Source: Herbaspirillum chlorophenolicum
GTDB taxonomy: Bacteria > Pseudomonadota > Gammaproteobacteria > Burkholderiales > Burkholderiaceae_D
Direction: 5' to 3'
DNA: 64,000 nt
Assembly (NCBI RefSeq): GCF_001189955.1
Contig: NZ_LFLT01000002.1
Span: 186,001 to 250,000 of the forward strand
The translations under genes and the position numbers were made by a program. The notes beneath the pieces are model-generated. The model made no database searches and had not been told where the DNA came from. It saw nothing but the letters and a program-made list of their open reading frames with translations. Below, one piece after another: positions 41,611 to 50,412 of this stretch. Each line of letters opens with the position of its first letter. Position 1 is the stretch's first letter.

Positions 41611-42921
41611 ATGAAATCCATCAAAGTAGGTTTGCTCGGCATCGGCACCGTGGGTTCCGGTACTTTCAATGTTCTCAAGCGCAACCAGGAAGAGATTGCG
41701 GGCCGCGCCGGCCGGGGCATTGAAATTACCATGGTGGCCGATCTCAACACCGAGCGCGCCACCGAACTGACCAATGGAGAAGTCAAGGTTGTCAACGACG
41801 CCAACCTGGTGGTGAACGCCCCTGACATCGACATCGTCATCGAGCTGATCGGCGGCTACGGCATCGCCAAGGACCTGGTCCTGAAGGCGATTGCCAACGG
41901 CAAGCACGTGGTCACCGCCAACAAGGCGCTGATCGCCACGCACGGCAACGAGATCTTCAAGGCGGCGCAAGAAAAGGGCGTGATGGTCGCGTTCGAAGCG
42001 GCCGTGGCCGGCGGCATCCCCATCATCAAGGCGCTGCGCGAAGGCCTGACCGCCAACCGCATCCAGTGGATCGCCGGCATCATCAACGGCACCACCAACT
42101 TCATTCTGTCCGAGATGCGCGACAAGGGCCTGGACTTCGACGTGGTGCTCAAGGAAGCGCAACGCCTGGGCTACGCCGAAGCCGACCCGACCTTCGATAT
42201 CGAAGGCGTGGACGCCGCCCACAAGCTGACCATCATGGCTTCGATCGCCTTCGGTATTCCGGTGCAGTTCGGCAAAGCGCACGTGGAAGGCATCACCAAG
42301 CTGCAGGCCAGCGACATCACCTACGCCGAGCAACTGGGCTACCGCATCAAGCTGCTGGGCATCACGCGCCAGACCGAGAAGGGCATCGAACTGCGCGTGC
42401 ACCCGACGCTGATCCCGGCACAGCGCCTGATTGCCAATGTCGAAGGTGCGATGAACGCAGTGGTGGTGCGCGGCGACGCCGTCGGCGAGACCCTGTACTA
42501 CGGCAAGGGCGCCGGCGCCGAGCCGACCGCTTCGGCGGTCATCGCCGATCTGGTCGACATCACCCGCCTGGCCACTGCCGATCCGGAACACCGCGTGCCT
42601 TACCTGGCGTTCCAGCCCGGCGCCATGGCCGATACTCCGGTGCTGCCGATGGCCGAGGTCACCACCAGCTACTACCTGCGCATGCGCGTGGCCGACAAGC
42701 CGGGCGTGCTGGCCGACGTTACCCGCATCCTGGCGGACTCGTCGATTTCGATCGATGCCATGCTGCAGAAGGAGCCTGCCGAAGGCGAGCAGCAGACCGA
42801 CATCATCATGCTGACCCACCAGACCCAGGAAAAGAACATCGAGGCGGCCATCGCCAAGATTGAAGCGCTGGAGACTATCGTCGGCAAGACCACCAAGATC
42901 CGTCTGGAAGAGCTGAACTGA
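41611..42921 (+). CDS. hom: Homoserine dehydrogenase
   Basis: This 436-residue enzyme reduces aspartate semialdehyde to homoserine on the way to threonine and methionine. It has the NAD(P) motif GIGTVGSG near residue 10, the catalytic region GGIPIIKALREGLTANRIQWIAGIINGTTNFIL, and a C-terminal ACT domain (residues about 350-425, MRVADKPGVLADVTRILADSSISI) that usually senses threonine. It is the monofunctional form, not fused to aspartokinase. In related genomes thrC follows directly; here about 5.9 kb intervene. Confidence 0.97.
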   Translation: MKSIKVGLLGIGTVGSGTFNVLKRNQEEIAGRAGRGIEITMVADLNTERATELTNGEVKVVNDANLVVNAPDIDIVIELIGGYGIAKDLVLKAIANGKHVVTANKALIATHGNEIFKAAQEKGVMVAFEAAVAGGIPIIKALREGLTANRIQWIAGIINGTTNFILSEMRDKGLDFDVVLKEAQRLGYAEADPTFDIEGVDAAHKLTIMASIAFGIPVQFGKAHVEGITKLQASDITYAEQLGYRIKLLGITRQTEKGIELRVHPTLIPAQRLIANVEGAMNAVVVRGDAVGETLYYGKGAGAEPTASAVIADLVDITRLATADPEHRVPYLAFQPGAMADTPVLPMAEVTTSYYLRMRVADKPGVLADVTRILADSSISIDAMLQKEPAEGEQQTDIIMLTHQTQEKNIEAAIAKIEALETIVGKTTKIRLEELN

Positions 42922-42948
42922 ACGGCGGGGCAAAATGGCCCGCCAATG

Positions 42949-42978
42949 AAAAACGGAGCCGTATGGCTCCGTTTTTTT
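42949..42978. terminator. Terminator between hom and the adhesin-E-like gene
   Basis: AAAAACGGAGCC-GTAT-GGCTCCGTTTTT, a perfect 12-bp repeat with extra T, placed between converging genes. The plus-strand T-run is longest, so it mainly serves hom. Confidence 0.93.
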
Positions 42979-43006
42979 ATGCTTGATGCAGGGTGGGGCG
43001 GGAGGC

Positions 43007-43447
43007 TTACTTCTTCTTGATCTCGTAGCCGCACACTGCTTGCATCATGGCATCACCGACCGACATCGGCTTGGGTTTGGTGAACTCCATGCCCTTGAGT
43101 GCGTCGGAATGGTCGCGCTTGTCGCCCTTGCCGTCGTTCTCGGCGAAGATGATCTCACGCACCAGCTTCATGGTGCCGGCCTTGCAGTTGTACTGGTGCA
43201 AATCCTTGTAGGACTTCAGGCTGGGGAAGCTGGTGTCGCCGGTGTTGGGACGGGCTTCCTTGAAATTCCACATCGACCATGCTTCACGAATGCCGCCGCT
43301 TTCAACGATGGAATCGGTATCGACCAGCAGCGTCGACTGGTCCGAATCCCCCAGCGATTGCCAGTTTTCCGCGTGCGCCGGGGCGCCAGCCAGCAAGGCG
43401 CCGAATGCACCGGAGATCGCCAGCAAGGTCTTGATCTTTTGTTTCAT
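43007..43447 (-). CDS. Secreted surface-adhesin-E-like protein
   Basis: A 146-residue protein with a clear signal peptide cleaved after APAHA (about residue 26). The mature part (NWQSLGDSDQSTLLVDTDSIVESGGIREAWSMWNFKEA, with Cys near residues 87 and 139) fits the pattern of the Haemophilus protein-E family (Adhesin_E domain). In Haemophilus it binds host proteins, but most environmental members have unknown roles. AAGGATGG lies before the ATG. It follows the CsgG/LpoB-fold gene after 198 bases. Confidence 0.75.
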   Translation of the reverse strand: MKQKIKTLLAISGAFGALLAGAPAHAENWQSLGDSDQSTLLVDTDSIVESGGIREAWSMWNFKEARPNTGDTSFPSLKSYKDLHQYNCKAGTMKLVREIIFAENDGKGDKRDHSDALKGMEFTKPKPMSVGDAMMQAVCGYEIKKK

Positions 43448-43539
43448 GCCGTTTCCATCCTTCTTGAGTTAATGCCGTCTTTGATGTGGCTGCCGTGCAG
43501 GAGTTTCCGCCGGAGCGGATGCACGAAGTGCCGCAGCAT

Positions 43540-43558
43540 AGCCCGGCGTTGCCGGGCT
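43540..43558. repeat. Hairpin between the envelope module and the adhesin-E-like gene
   Basis: Perfect 8-bp stem AGCCCGGC/GCCGGGCT with a 3-base loop in the 198-base gap. It has no T-run on the minus strand, so it may slow or end transcription only weakly. Confidence 0.4.
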
Positions 43559-43645
43559 TTCAAGGGTGGTAACGTTTTATTTCATCTGGCCGGGCGCAAT
43601 TTGTTTTCTTTTTGGAAATAAATCGCAGCCCGGCATAGAGGTATG

Positions 43646-44503
43646 TCACTTGAAGACCACGGTGCGCTCTTCCTGCGCCGATGCGCCGGCCGGTCCCGCA
43701 TTGCGCGATGCGCGGGAAGCGCGTGTGGAGGCGGCCGGGTTGAATTGCGCCTCCATTTCGCTGGCCACGGCATCGCCCAGCGAGCGCGAGACCTCCTGCA
43801 TTACCTTGCTCTTGTTGAGCGCGATCCGGGTTCCGGCGGAATTGGCCAGGCGCGTGTCAGAACCTTCGCCCATGGCCGAGAAGGCAGCCTTGATTTCATA
43901 GGTCTTGGTGTTGATCAGCGAGAACTCGCCCACCAGTTCCAGCGCCAGCGAGAACGACACCGCATTGGATCCCTGGATGGGATTGGTTTCCTGGCGGAAG
44001 TCGATATTGTTGATGCTGCCGAACAGCACATAGTCCGCGCCGGGGTAATAGCCTTGCTTGATGCGGGCGATGATGTCGTACAGTTTTTCCGTGTTTTGCT
44101 GCGTCCACGGCTTGCCTTGCACCAAACGGTATGAGCCGGACTTGAGCAGTTCCCCCTTGATGTCGGCGGTAAATTTGCGCAGTTCGCCGCGGCTGATGAC
44201 GGTGATGCTGCCCGAGGCCGCCACGACCGAGCTTTCACCGCGGCTCGACGAGCGCTCGGAGGCTGAGCCCGAGGAGCTGTTGGCCGAATCGCGGAACTGG
44301 CCGCTGGAAGATGAGCGGTTGTCGTGCTTCTCGCGCGCTTCGTAGTATTGGAAATACTCCTTCACTTGCTCTTCATACGACAGGTCGGTGACGGCGATCT
44401 TGGGCAGGTTCTGGGCCACGGCTGCCGAAGAGGCCAGCACGGAGCAGGCCAGGCAGCCGATCGCGGAAGCAGTGCGCAAGGCGCGCAGGATGGATGGGTG
44501 CAT
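43646..44503 (-). CDS. Periplasmic CsgG/LpoB-fold protein, divergent
   Basis: A 285-residue protein with a signal peptide (cleavage near AAVAQ) and no lipobox. The mature N-terminus PKIAVTDLSYEEQVKEYF resembles the first strand of CsgG/LpoB-type domains. A Ser/Arg-rich insert (residues about 58-95) interrupts the fold, which resumes with RKFTADIKGELLKSGSYRLVQG and GADYVLFGSINNIDF, parallel to GAQYRIEGNITSI in the LpoB-like protein coded upstream. The C-terminus is Ala/Arg-rich. It lies 21 bases after lpoB. I infer a soluble partner or paralogue of LpoB; function is unknown. Confidence 0.7.
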   Translation of the reverse strand: MHPSILRALRTASAIGCLACSVLASSAAVAQNLPKIAVTDLSYEEQVKEYFQYYEAREKHDNRSSSSGQFRDSANSSSGSASERSSSRGESSVVAASGSITVISRGELRKFTADIKGELLKSGSYRLVQGKPWTQQNTEKLYDIIARIKQGYYPGADYVLFGSINNIDFRQETNPIQGSNAVSFSLALELVGEFSLINTKTYEIKAAFSAMGEGSDTRLANSAGTRIALNKSKVMQEVSRSLGDAVASEMEAQFNPAASTRASRASRNAGPAGASAQEERTVVFK

Positions 44504-44524
44504 GAGAGTTCCCTGAAGCGGTGG

Positions 44525-45136
44525 TCAGCGGCGCGAGGTCTTGCGGATTTCCTTCTCGTCGGCCCATTCGATGGTGCCGGCCTCGATGTCGGTCATGATC
44601 AGGCTGAACTTGTAATAGACATCCTTGACATCGCCGCCGCGCTTGACGATGGAAGTGATGTTGCCTTCGATGCGATATTGCGCGCCTTGCATCTTGCCGA
44701 CCTTGGCGGTAGCCGATTTCTTGTACAGGCCGCTGTTGTTCTGGCGGGTCAGTTCGTCGGTCTGGTTCTGCATGGCGTCGATATCGGTGGCGAAGCGCAT
44801 GGTGCCGCTCTTGATCAGTTGAGTGCGGATCGAATCGCTGATGGAGCGCGTATCGATGTATTCGCTGGTCTTGTTCTTGACGTCGGCGAAGGTGACCAGC
44901 GGCTTGCTCTTGTAGCCGCTGGCCGATTGCGCCAGCGAGCGCGCCATCGATTCGGCGATGGTTTGCAGGTCGGTCGAGCCGAATTCATTGGTGACTTGCT
45001 CCACGGCTTTGGCGTCGCCGTACTGGACGTTGCTGCCGACGGTCGGCGTGCCGGGCGTGGCGCAGCCGAACAGGGTGGCGCACAAGGCGCACAGGGCCGT
45101 GTAGCGAAGCTGGTGGGAGTGGAGGATGGCGTACAT
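44525..45136 (-). CDS. lpoB: LpoB-like lipoprotein, penicillin-binding-protein activator family
   Basis: From the ATG at 45136 (AAGGAA upstream) the product has 203 residues and is a lipoprotein: lipobox LFGC with Cys25. The mature domain matches LpoB/YcfM (LVTFADVKNKTSEYIDTRSISDSIRTQLIKSGTMRFA, then GAQYRIEGNITSIVKRGGDVKDVYYKFSLIMTDIEAGTIEWADEKEIRK). In E. coli outer-membrane LpoB reaches through peptidoglycan to activate PBP1b. Here the long Pro-rich linker of enteric LpoB is absent. The upstream open frame of 32 codons is not conserved. Partner upstream is a YcfL-like protein, as in enterics. Confidence 0.88.
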   Translation of the reverse strand: MYAILHSHQLRYTALCALCATLFGCATPGTPTVGSNVQYGDAKAVEQVTNEFGSTDLQTIAESMARSLAQSASGYKSKPLVTFADVKNKTSEYIDTRSISDSIRTQLIKSGTMRFATDIDAMQNQTDELTRQNNSGLYKKSATAKVGKMQGAQYRIEGNITSIVKRGGDVKDVYYKFSLIMTDIEAGTIEWADEKEIRKTSRR

Positions 45137-45209
45137 AGGGTATTTCCTTTGGAATGGCGAATAAGGGTGTTCTGTGGGGCGAGAATGCCGCCCCAGCCGT
45201 TTCAGCAGG

Positions 45210-45623
45210 TCATGGGCTGTTGCCGGAAGCACTGGGCTGGCTCAGCGGACGGTTATCGGTGGCGCTGAACTGGATCTTGAAGTCGCGCGCCTTGGTGGTC
45301 GGCGCGACAATCTGCAGCGTCAGTTTTTGCGCGCCGTGCAGCAGCACCGGTTTCCAGGCTTCGTCGTCCCATACCTGGAAACCGGACTCATCCAGCCATT
45401 GCACCCGGTAATAGGCGCTTTGCTGGCGGGTGTCGAGATTGGAGAGTTCGGCCTGTATCCGGAGCAGGCCGTTCTGTTCGCGCATGCGCAAACCGGTGAA
45501 TTGCAGCGAGGCCGGCTCGCCCATGGTTTCGATCTTGGATGCGATGGTCTGGCCTACGGCCGGTGGCGCAGCAACCAGCGCGCAGGATGCTGCCAGCACG
45601 ATGTTGCGTAAAAAAAATTGCAT
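45210..45623 (-). CDS. YcfL family protein (DUF1425)
   Basis: A 137-residue exported protein with an N-terminal signal peptide; a possible but marginal lipobox involves Cys14. The mature domain fits DUF1425: LQFTGLRMREQNGLLRIQAELSNLDTRQQSAYYRVQWLDESGFQVWDDEAWKPVLLHGAQKLTLQIVAPTTKARDFKIQF, a predicted beta-sandwich. E. coli ycfL is likewise next to lpoB (ycfM), and its role is unknown. It lies 73 bases before lpoB and 48 bases after the COG3014 gene. Confidence 0.88.
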   Translation of the reverse strand: MQFFLRNIVLAASCALVAAPPAVGQTIASKIETMGEPASLQFTGLRMREQNGLLRIQAELSNLDTRQQSAYYRVQWLDESGFQVWDDEAWKPVLLHGAQKLTLQIVAPTTKARDFKIQFSATDNRPLSQPSASGNSP

Positions 45624-45671
45624 CTGGATTCTCCGATGTGTCGATGTCGTGATGGCGTTGCCGGATGGCCG

Positions 45672-47282
45672 TTATTCGTTGGCCGACGCCGAGACCGGCA
45701 CGATGGCCTTCTTCTTGGCGGCGGCGCTGGCCAGCGCCTTTTCTTTGGCCGCCGCAGCCGCTTTGGCGGCATTGTTCGGCGCGGCTTTCTTGCCGCCCTT
45801 GGCGACCTTGGCCGGCGGCGTGTCCGGGGCGGCCAGGGCCAATGCGGCTTTTTGTTCGTCGAAAGGCGTCTGGGCGAGATAGAGCGACGGCCCGGAGGTG
45901 CGCATGGTCACCACGGCGTAATTGCCGGAGAGCTTCACTTCCCGTGTCAGTTGTCCGGCGCCGGACAGCAGGCTGATGGTGTGGGCGCCGACCGGCAGCT
46001 TGACCCGTGCCACCGAGAAGAAGCCAGGCAGGGTGCGCCAGGTACGTTCATCGGCCACTTCCGTCACTACCGTGCCGACCTTGGCCGCCAGGCTCAGCAG
46101 CGAGCCGAAGGCGCCCATCGAACCGGCGTTGTCGTCGATGGCTTTCTGTGCGACGCCACGCGTGATGGCGCGCACCGAGGAGCGCGCGATGATGCCGGGC
46201 ATTTCGTCGGAAAGCGCCTTGCGCGCCATCTGGTCGACGCTGGTCAGCAGGGCGACCGGTGCGGATTGGCCGTCGATGTTGATGGCAGACGGCACCATCG
46301 AGCTGTCCGCGGCGCGGATCACCGGCCAGGAAATCGGCGTGGCGATGATGGACAAACCACTGCGTCCCGGAATCGGCAGCATGATGGGCAGGGTCATGGA
46401 CGTGATGGCCGGGGCGCTGCCCGACTCGATCACGATCAGCGTATCCACCAGCTTGGGCGAGCGCGCGCGTACGCGGCCGTCCAGTCCCTTGAGCCCGTCT
46501 TCCAGCACCGGCTCGCCAGGGCGCATCTCGATTGCCTTGCGGTAGCCTGCCGCAGCCAGCGAAGGCTCGCCCAGGCTTTCATAGACGAAGCCGGCCAGGT
46601 AGTTGGCGATCGCGGATTCATAGGAATTCTTCAGCGCCTGCACTTGCGGGTCGGTCAGGGTCTCGACCGGATAGCCGTTGAGTTCCTTGAAGGAGGTCGT
46701 CTTCAGCCCCTTGGATTCCGCGCTGCCTTTGGCTTCTTCCAGTTCCTTGCTGCGGAACTCGGCGATGATGGCCTCGCGCTCGTGCATCTTCTTGATCTCG
46801 GTACGCGCCGAATCCCAGTCGCCGATGGCCAGATGGTCCAGCGCCAGCCGCAGGTTGATGAACGTCTTTTCGTAATCGCGGCCGTCATAGCGGCGCGTGG
46901 TGTCGTTGAGCACGAAGGAGCCGATATCGCCGAACAATTTGGACGGATCGGTCTTGGCCTGGTCTTCCCAGCCGCGCACTTTCTCGTCGGCGGCCAGCCA
47001 GCTTTCCTTGCTGCTCTCGTAGGAACCCTTCATGCGCAGCAGCTCGCCCTTCTCCATGAAGTAGAGCAAGTCCTTCTCTTTGTCGGGATTCTGCTGTTCG
47101 AGCGCTTGCAGCGCGATGTCGGGATTGCCGCCTTGCATGGCGCCGACAGTGCTGCTGGCCTTGTTGTCGTAGCCCTGGGTGGCGCAACCGGCAATCAGTC
47201 CTGCTGCCATGGCCCCCGCACACAGCCGTTTGCCCAAATAGAGGGCGGCAGTTGCCCTCCGGTAGTTTTGCTTGTTTTTCAT
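45672..47282 (-). CDS. COG3014-type lipoprotein with helical repeats
   Basis: A 536-residue lipoprotein: basic N-terminus, hydrophobic stretch and lipobox LIAGC with Cys33. Residues about 45-270 are helical with TPR-like spacing (NPDIALQALEQQNPDKEKDLLYFMEKGELLRMKGSYESSKESWLAAD; ANYLAGFVYESLGEPSLAAAGYRKAIEMRPGEP). Then follows a domain with VDTLIVIESGSAPAITSMTLPIMLP. The C-terminal 60 residues are Ala/Lys-rich. I recognise it as the uncharacterised COG3014 family, which I recall near LpoB/YcfL genes. It leads a four-gene minus-strand unit. Confidence 0.8.
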   Translation of the reverse strand: MKNKQNYRRATAALYLGKRLCAGAMAAGLIAGCATQGYDNKASSTVGAMQGGNPDIALQALEQQNPDKEKDLLYFMEKGELLRMKGSYESSKESWLAADEKVRGWEDQAKTDPSKLFGDIGSFVLNDTTRRYDGRDYEKTFINLRLALDHLAIGDWDSARTEIKKMHEREAIIAEFRSKELEEAKGSAESKGLKTTSFKELNGYPVETLTDPQVQALKNSYESAIANYLAGFVYESLGEPSLAAAGYRKAIEMRPGEPVLEDGLKGLDGRVRARSPKLVDTLIVIESGSAPAITSMTLPIMLPIPGRSGLSIIATPISWPVIRAADSSMVPSAINIDGQSAPVALLTSVDQMARKALSDEMPGIIARSSVRAITRGVAQKAIDDNAGSMGAFGSLLSLAAKVGTVVTEVADERTWRTLPGFFSVARVKLPVGAHTISLLSGAGQLTREVKLSGNYAVVTMRTSGPSLYLAQTPFDEQKAALALAAPDTPPAKVAKGGKKAAPNNAAKAAAAAKEKALASAAAKKKAIVPVSASANE

Positions 47283-47502
47283 GATGTGTTTCTCCCCGGA
47301 ATTACCTGCACCCTCAGCCTTGCATGTCTCCTGACAATTGCTTTTGTGAAAAAGCGAGCCGGTTGAGTGTTGAGCAAGAGAAAATTCTAGAGAAACGCAA
47401 CAGAAAAAGCCTCATCCGTTTGAATGAGAAAGTGAAATGTTCTATCCTCGGAGCGGGGTAGGCCAATCAAGTCGCCATTGTGAGCGGCACGGGGATAAAA
47501 CA
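47283..47502. promoter_or_regulatory. Divergent region between the envelope module and luxR-type gene
   Basis: A 220-base gap with the divergent starts of the COG3014 gene (-) and the LuxR-type regulator (+). The middle is AT-rich. No convincing -35/-10 pair or operator was identified, but shared control by the regulator is possible. Confidence 0.45.
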
Positions 47503-48642
47503 ATGAAAACCGCCAATCAGGAACGGCAGTTCGATCATCTGGTCGGGCTGATTTACGAGTCGGTGCACAATGTCGGGCAACTGGTGCCGGCCATGGAGTT
47601 GATGTGCGATGAGCTTGGCGCGATCGCCGGACATTACCTCCACATGGATATGTCGAGCAGGGAAGTGTTCAGCTCAGTCATCAGCGATCCTGCATTCAAC
47701 GCGGCCGATGCCGAATACCGGACTTATTACAACAGTGTCGACGAGCGTCTGCCGTGGGTCGCCACCGGCGCCGTCGGCGAGTGGCGCGCGGACTACGAGC
47801 GCTTCGACGAAGGCTTCGTTCGCCGCAGCGAGATCTATAACGATTTCCTGTTCAAGTACGGCGCACGCCACATGGTCCTCGGCCGCATCGGCGGCGAGGC
47901 TTCGGAGAATGAAATACTGTCGTTCCTGCGTCCGGTCGGCGCCGAGCAATACGATGCGGATGATCTCCAGTTCCTGACGCGCATCACCGGGCACATGATC
48001 CGCTCCTCCATGCTGCGGCGGCGCCTGCGGGCTCTGGAAAGCCAGCAGCAGGCCGACCAGACCCTGTTGCAATACTTTCCTTACGGTACGGTATGGGTCG
48101 ATGCTGCCTGCCGCGTGGTGTCGTTCAACAATGTCGCGGCAGACATGCTGGCCGGCGCCGATGGCATTTGCGTGAAAGCGCAGCGGTTGCGCATGGCCGA
48201 CCCCGGCGCCGATTGCATGCTGGCTACCGCCATCGGGCAGGCCACCGGCGCCGAAGGCCGGCGCGGGCAATGGTTTGCTGCCCGCCGCGAGCGGGACGGG
48301 CAGCCGCTGGTCGTGTCGGTCATCCCGGCGCAGCCGGATCGCCAGACCGAACTTGCCAATAGCGGCGGGCCGCTGGCCCTGGTGATCCTGCAGGACATGA
48401 GCCGGCAGCATCTGCCGCGCAGCGCCATATTGCGCAAGATGTTCGGTTTGACGCCGGCCGAAGCCCGGTTGGCCGAAGCGCTGCTTGATAACGAGACTAT
48501 CGAAAGTTACGCGCAAAAAGCCAGTGTCAGCCGCAATACGGTGCGCACCCATATGGCCAGTTTGTTCTCCAAGACAGGCACGCGGCGCCAGGCGGAACTC
48601 TTGCGTATCCTGATGATGGCTGAGCCGCCGATCCATATCTGA
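47503..48642 (+). CDS. LuxR-family transcriptional regulator
   Basis: A 380-residue protein from MKTANQ. The N-terminal 200 residues form a sensor-like region (HLVGLIYESVHNVGQLVPAMELMCDELGA...) with no recognisable receiver aspartate pattern. A PAS-like middle part follows (GTVWVDAACRVVSFNNVAADML). The C-terminal helix-turn-helix (FGLTPAEARLAEALLDNETIESYAQKASVSRNTVRTHMASLFSKTG) is clearly LuxR/NarL type. The signal is unknown. It is divergent from the lipoprotein module and upstream of thrC. The open frame reaches 22 codons further upstream, so the start is tentative. Confidence 0.85.
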   Translation: MKTANQERQFDHLVGLIYESVHNVGQLVPAMELMCDELGAIAGHYLHMDMSSREVFSSVISDPAFNAADAEYRTYYNSVDERLPWVATGAVGEWRADYERFDEGFVRRSEIYNDFLFKYGARHMVLGRIGGEASENEILSFLRPVGAEQYDADDLQFLTRITGHMIRSSMLRRRLRALESQQQADQTLLQYFPYGTVWVDAACRVVSFNNVAADMLAGADGICVKAQRLRMADPGADCMLATAIGQATGAEGRRGQWFAARRERDGQPLVVSVIPAQPDRQTELANSGGPLALVILQDMSRQHLPRSAILRKMFGLTPAEARLAEALLDNETIESYAQKASVSRNTVRTHMASLFSKTGTRRQAELLRILMMAEPPIHI

Positions 48643-48719
48643 AACGCATCCAGGCATCTATTCCGGGCTGCCGGCTGCAACAAGCTGGGGCAAAAGTGAG
48701 CGCGGCAGTGGCGGGGCGC

Positions 48720-48725
48720 TATAAT
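48720..48725 (+). promoter_or_regulatory. Candidate -10 element of thrC
   Basis: A perfect TATAAT 53 bases before the thrC ATG; the -35 candidate 17 bases upstream (TGAGCG) is weak. It would give thrC its own promoter after the LuxR-type gene. Confidence 0.5.
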
Positions 48726-48778
48726 GTCGGACTTCTCCGATTCCCCCGCATTCACGCATCCTGCAGCCATTACACGTC

Positions 48779-50239
48779 ATGCAATACGTATCCACTCGCG
48801 GTCATTCTGCTACTCCTTCCTTTTCTGAAATCCTGCTGGGCGGCCTGGCGCCGGATGGCGGCTTGTACTTGCCGCGCGAATATCCGCAAGTGAGCAATGC
48901 CGAGCTGGACCAGTGGCGCAAACTCTCCTACGCCGACCTGGCGTTTGAAGTGCTGAAGAAATTCGCCACCGACATTCCCGAGGCAGACCTGAAAGCCCTG
49001 GCGCACAAGACCTATACCGCCGATACCTACCGCAACACCCACGCCGGTGAAGACGCATCGCAGATCACTCCGCTGCGCACGCTGGAAGACAAGGATGGCA
49101 AGAAGCTGGTGCTGCAAGGCTTGTCCAACGGCCCGACCCTGGCCTTCAAGGACATGGCCATGCAATTGCTGGGCAACCTGTTCGAATACGCGCTGGCCAA
49201 GAAGGGCGCGGAACTGAATATCGTCGGCGCCACCTCGGGCGACACCGGCAGCGCCGCTGAATATGCGATGCGCGGCAAGCAGGGCATCCGCGTGTTCATG
49301 CTGTCGCCGCACAAGAAGATGAGCGCCTTCCAGACCGCGCAGATGTTCAGCCTGCAGGACCCCAACATCTTCAACATCGCCATCGAAGGCGTGTTCGACG
49401 ATTGCCAGGACATCGTCAAGGCGATTTCCAACGACCTGGAATACAAGGCCGCCAAGAAGATCGGCACCGTCAACTCGATCAACTGGGCGCGCGTCGTGGC
49501 GCAGGTGGTGTACTACTTCCGCGGTTACCTGGCGGCGACCACCTCGAATGAACAGAAGGTCTCGTTCACGGTTCCATCCGGCAACTTCGGCAATATCTGC
49601 GCCGGCCACATCGCGCGCATGATGGGTCTGCCGATCGACAAGCTGGTGGTGGCCACCAACGAGAACGACGTGCTCGACGAGTTTTTCCGCACCGGCGTCT
49701 ACCGTGTGCGCAAGTCGGCCGAGACCTACCACACCAGCAGCCCCAGCATGGACATCAGCAAGGCCTCGAACTTCGAGCGCTTCATCTACGACCTGCTGGG
49801 CCGCGACAGCGATCGCGTCAAGGCGCTGTTCCACAAGGTCGAGACCGCCGGCGGCTTCGACCTGACCGGCAAGCCCGGCAGCGATGGCAACGAATTCACC
49901 AGCGTGATCAAGTACGGTTTTGCATCCGGAAAGTCGACCCATGCCGACCGCCTGGACACCATCCGCTTTGCGGAAGAGCGTTACGGCATCACGGTCGATA
50001 CCCACACCGCCGACGGCATCAAGGTGGCGCGCGAGAACCTGGCGCAGGGCGTGACCATGATCGTGCTGGAAACCGCCTTGCCGGCCAAGTTCAACGAAAC
50101 CATCCGCGAAGCGCTGGGCCGCGACGCCGACCGTCCGGCCGGGTTCGAGAACATCGAGGCGCTGCCGCAGCGCTTCGAAGTCATGCCGGCCGACGCCGCC
50201 AGCGTCAAGAATTTCGTGGCGCAGCACACCGGCCTGTAA
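48779..50239 (+). CDS. thrC: Threonine synthase
   Basis: Threonine synthase (486 residues) converts O-phosphohomoserine to threonine with PLP. It has the class I N-terminus (MQYVSTRGHSATPSFSEILLGGLAPDGGLYLPREYP), the Schiff-base Lys in NGPTLAFKDMAMQLLGNLFEY, and the phosphate-cup stretch GATSGDTGSAAEYAMRG. Length fits the long proteobacterial form. It acts one step (via homoserine kinase) after Hom, coded 5.9 kb upstream. Confidence 0.97.
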   Translation: MQYVSTRGHSATPSFSEILLGGLAPDGGLYLPREYPQVSNAELDQWRKLSYADLAFEVLKKFATDIPEADLKALAHKTYTADTYRNTHAGEDASQITPLRTLEDKDGKKLVLQGLSNGPTLAFKDMAMQLLGNLFEYALAKKGAELNIVGATSGDTGSAAEYAMRGKQGIRVFMLSPHKKMSAFQTAQMFSLQDPNIFNIAIEGVFDDCQDIVKAISNDLEYKAAKKIGTVNSINWARVVAQVVYYFRGYLAATTSNEQKVSFTVPSGNFGNICAGHIARMMGLPIDKLVVATNENDVLDEFFRTGVYRVRKSAETYHTSSPSMDISKASNFERFIYDLLGRDSDRVKALFHKVETAGGFDLTGKPGSDGNEFTSVIKYGFASGKSTHADRLDTIRFAEERYGITVDTHTADGIKVARENLAQGVTMIVLETALPAKFNETIREALGRDADRPAGFENIEALPQRFEVMPADAASVKNFVAQHTGL

Positions 50240-50257
50240 GTCTCATCGGCATAGCGG

Positions 50258-50295
50258 ACGCCGCCCGGGCCGAGCAGGCCTGCGCGGCGTTTTTT
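50258..50295 (+). terminator. Terminator of thrC
   Basis: ACGCCGC and GCGGCGT pair around a nested GGCC/GGCC hairpin, followed by TTTTT. It lies 19 bases after the thrC stop. Confidence 0.85.
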
Positions 50296-50412
50296 CATGC
50301 GGGAAATCCCGTACGAGGTGATACCGGCCTGCCGTGTCGATTGCATTAAAATGGCAGGTCGCTATATCCAGGCGAAATCAGCGAAAACCAGTCAACAGGC
50401 AACAGGCGAAAC

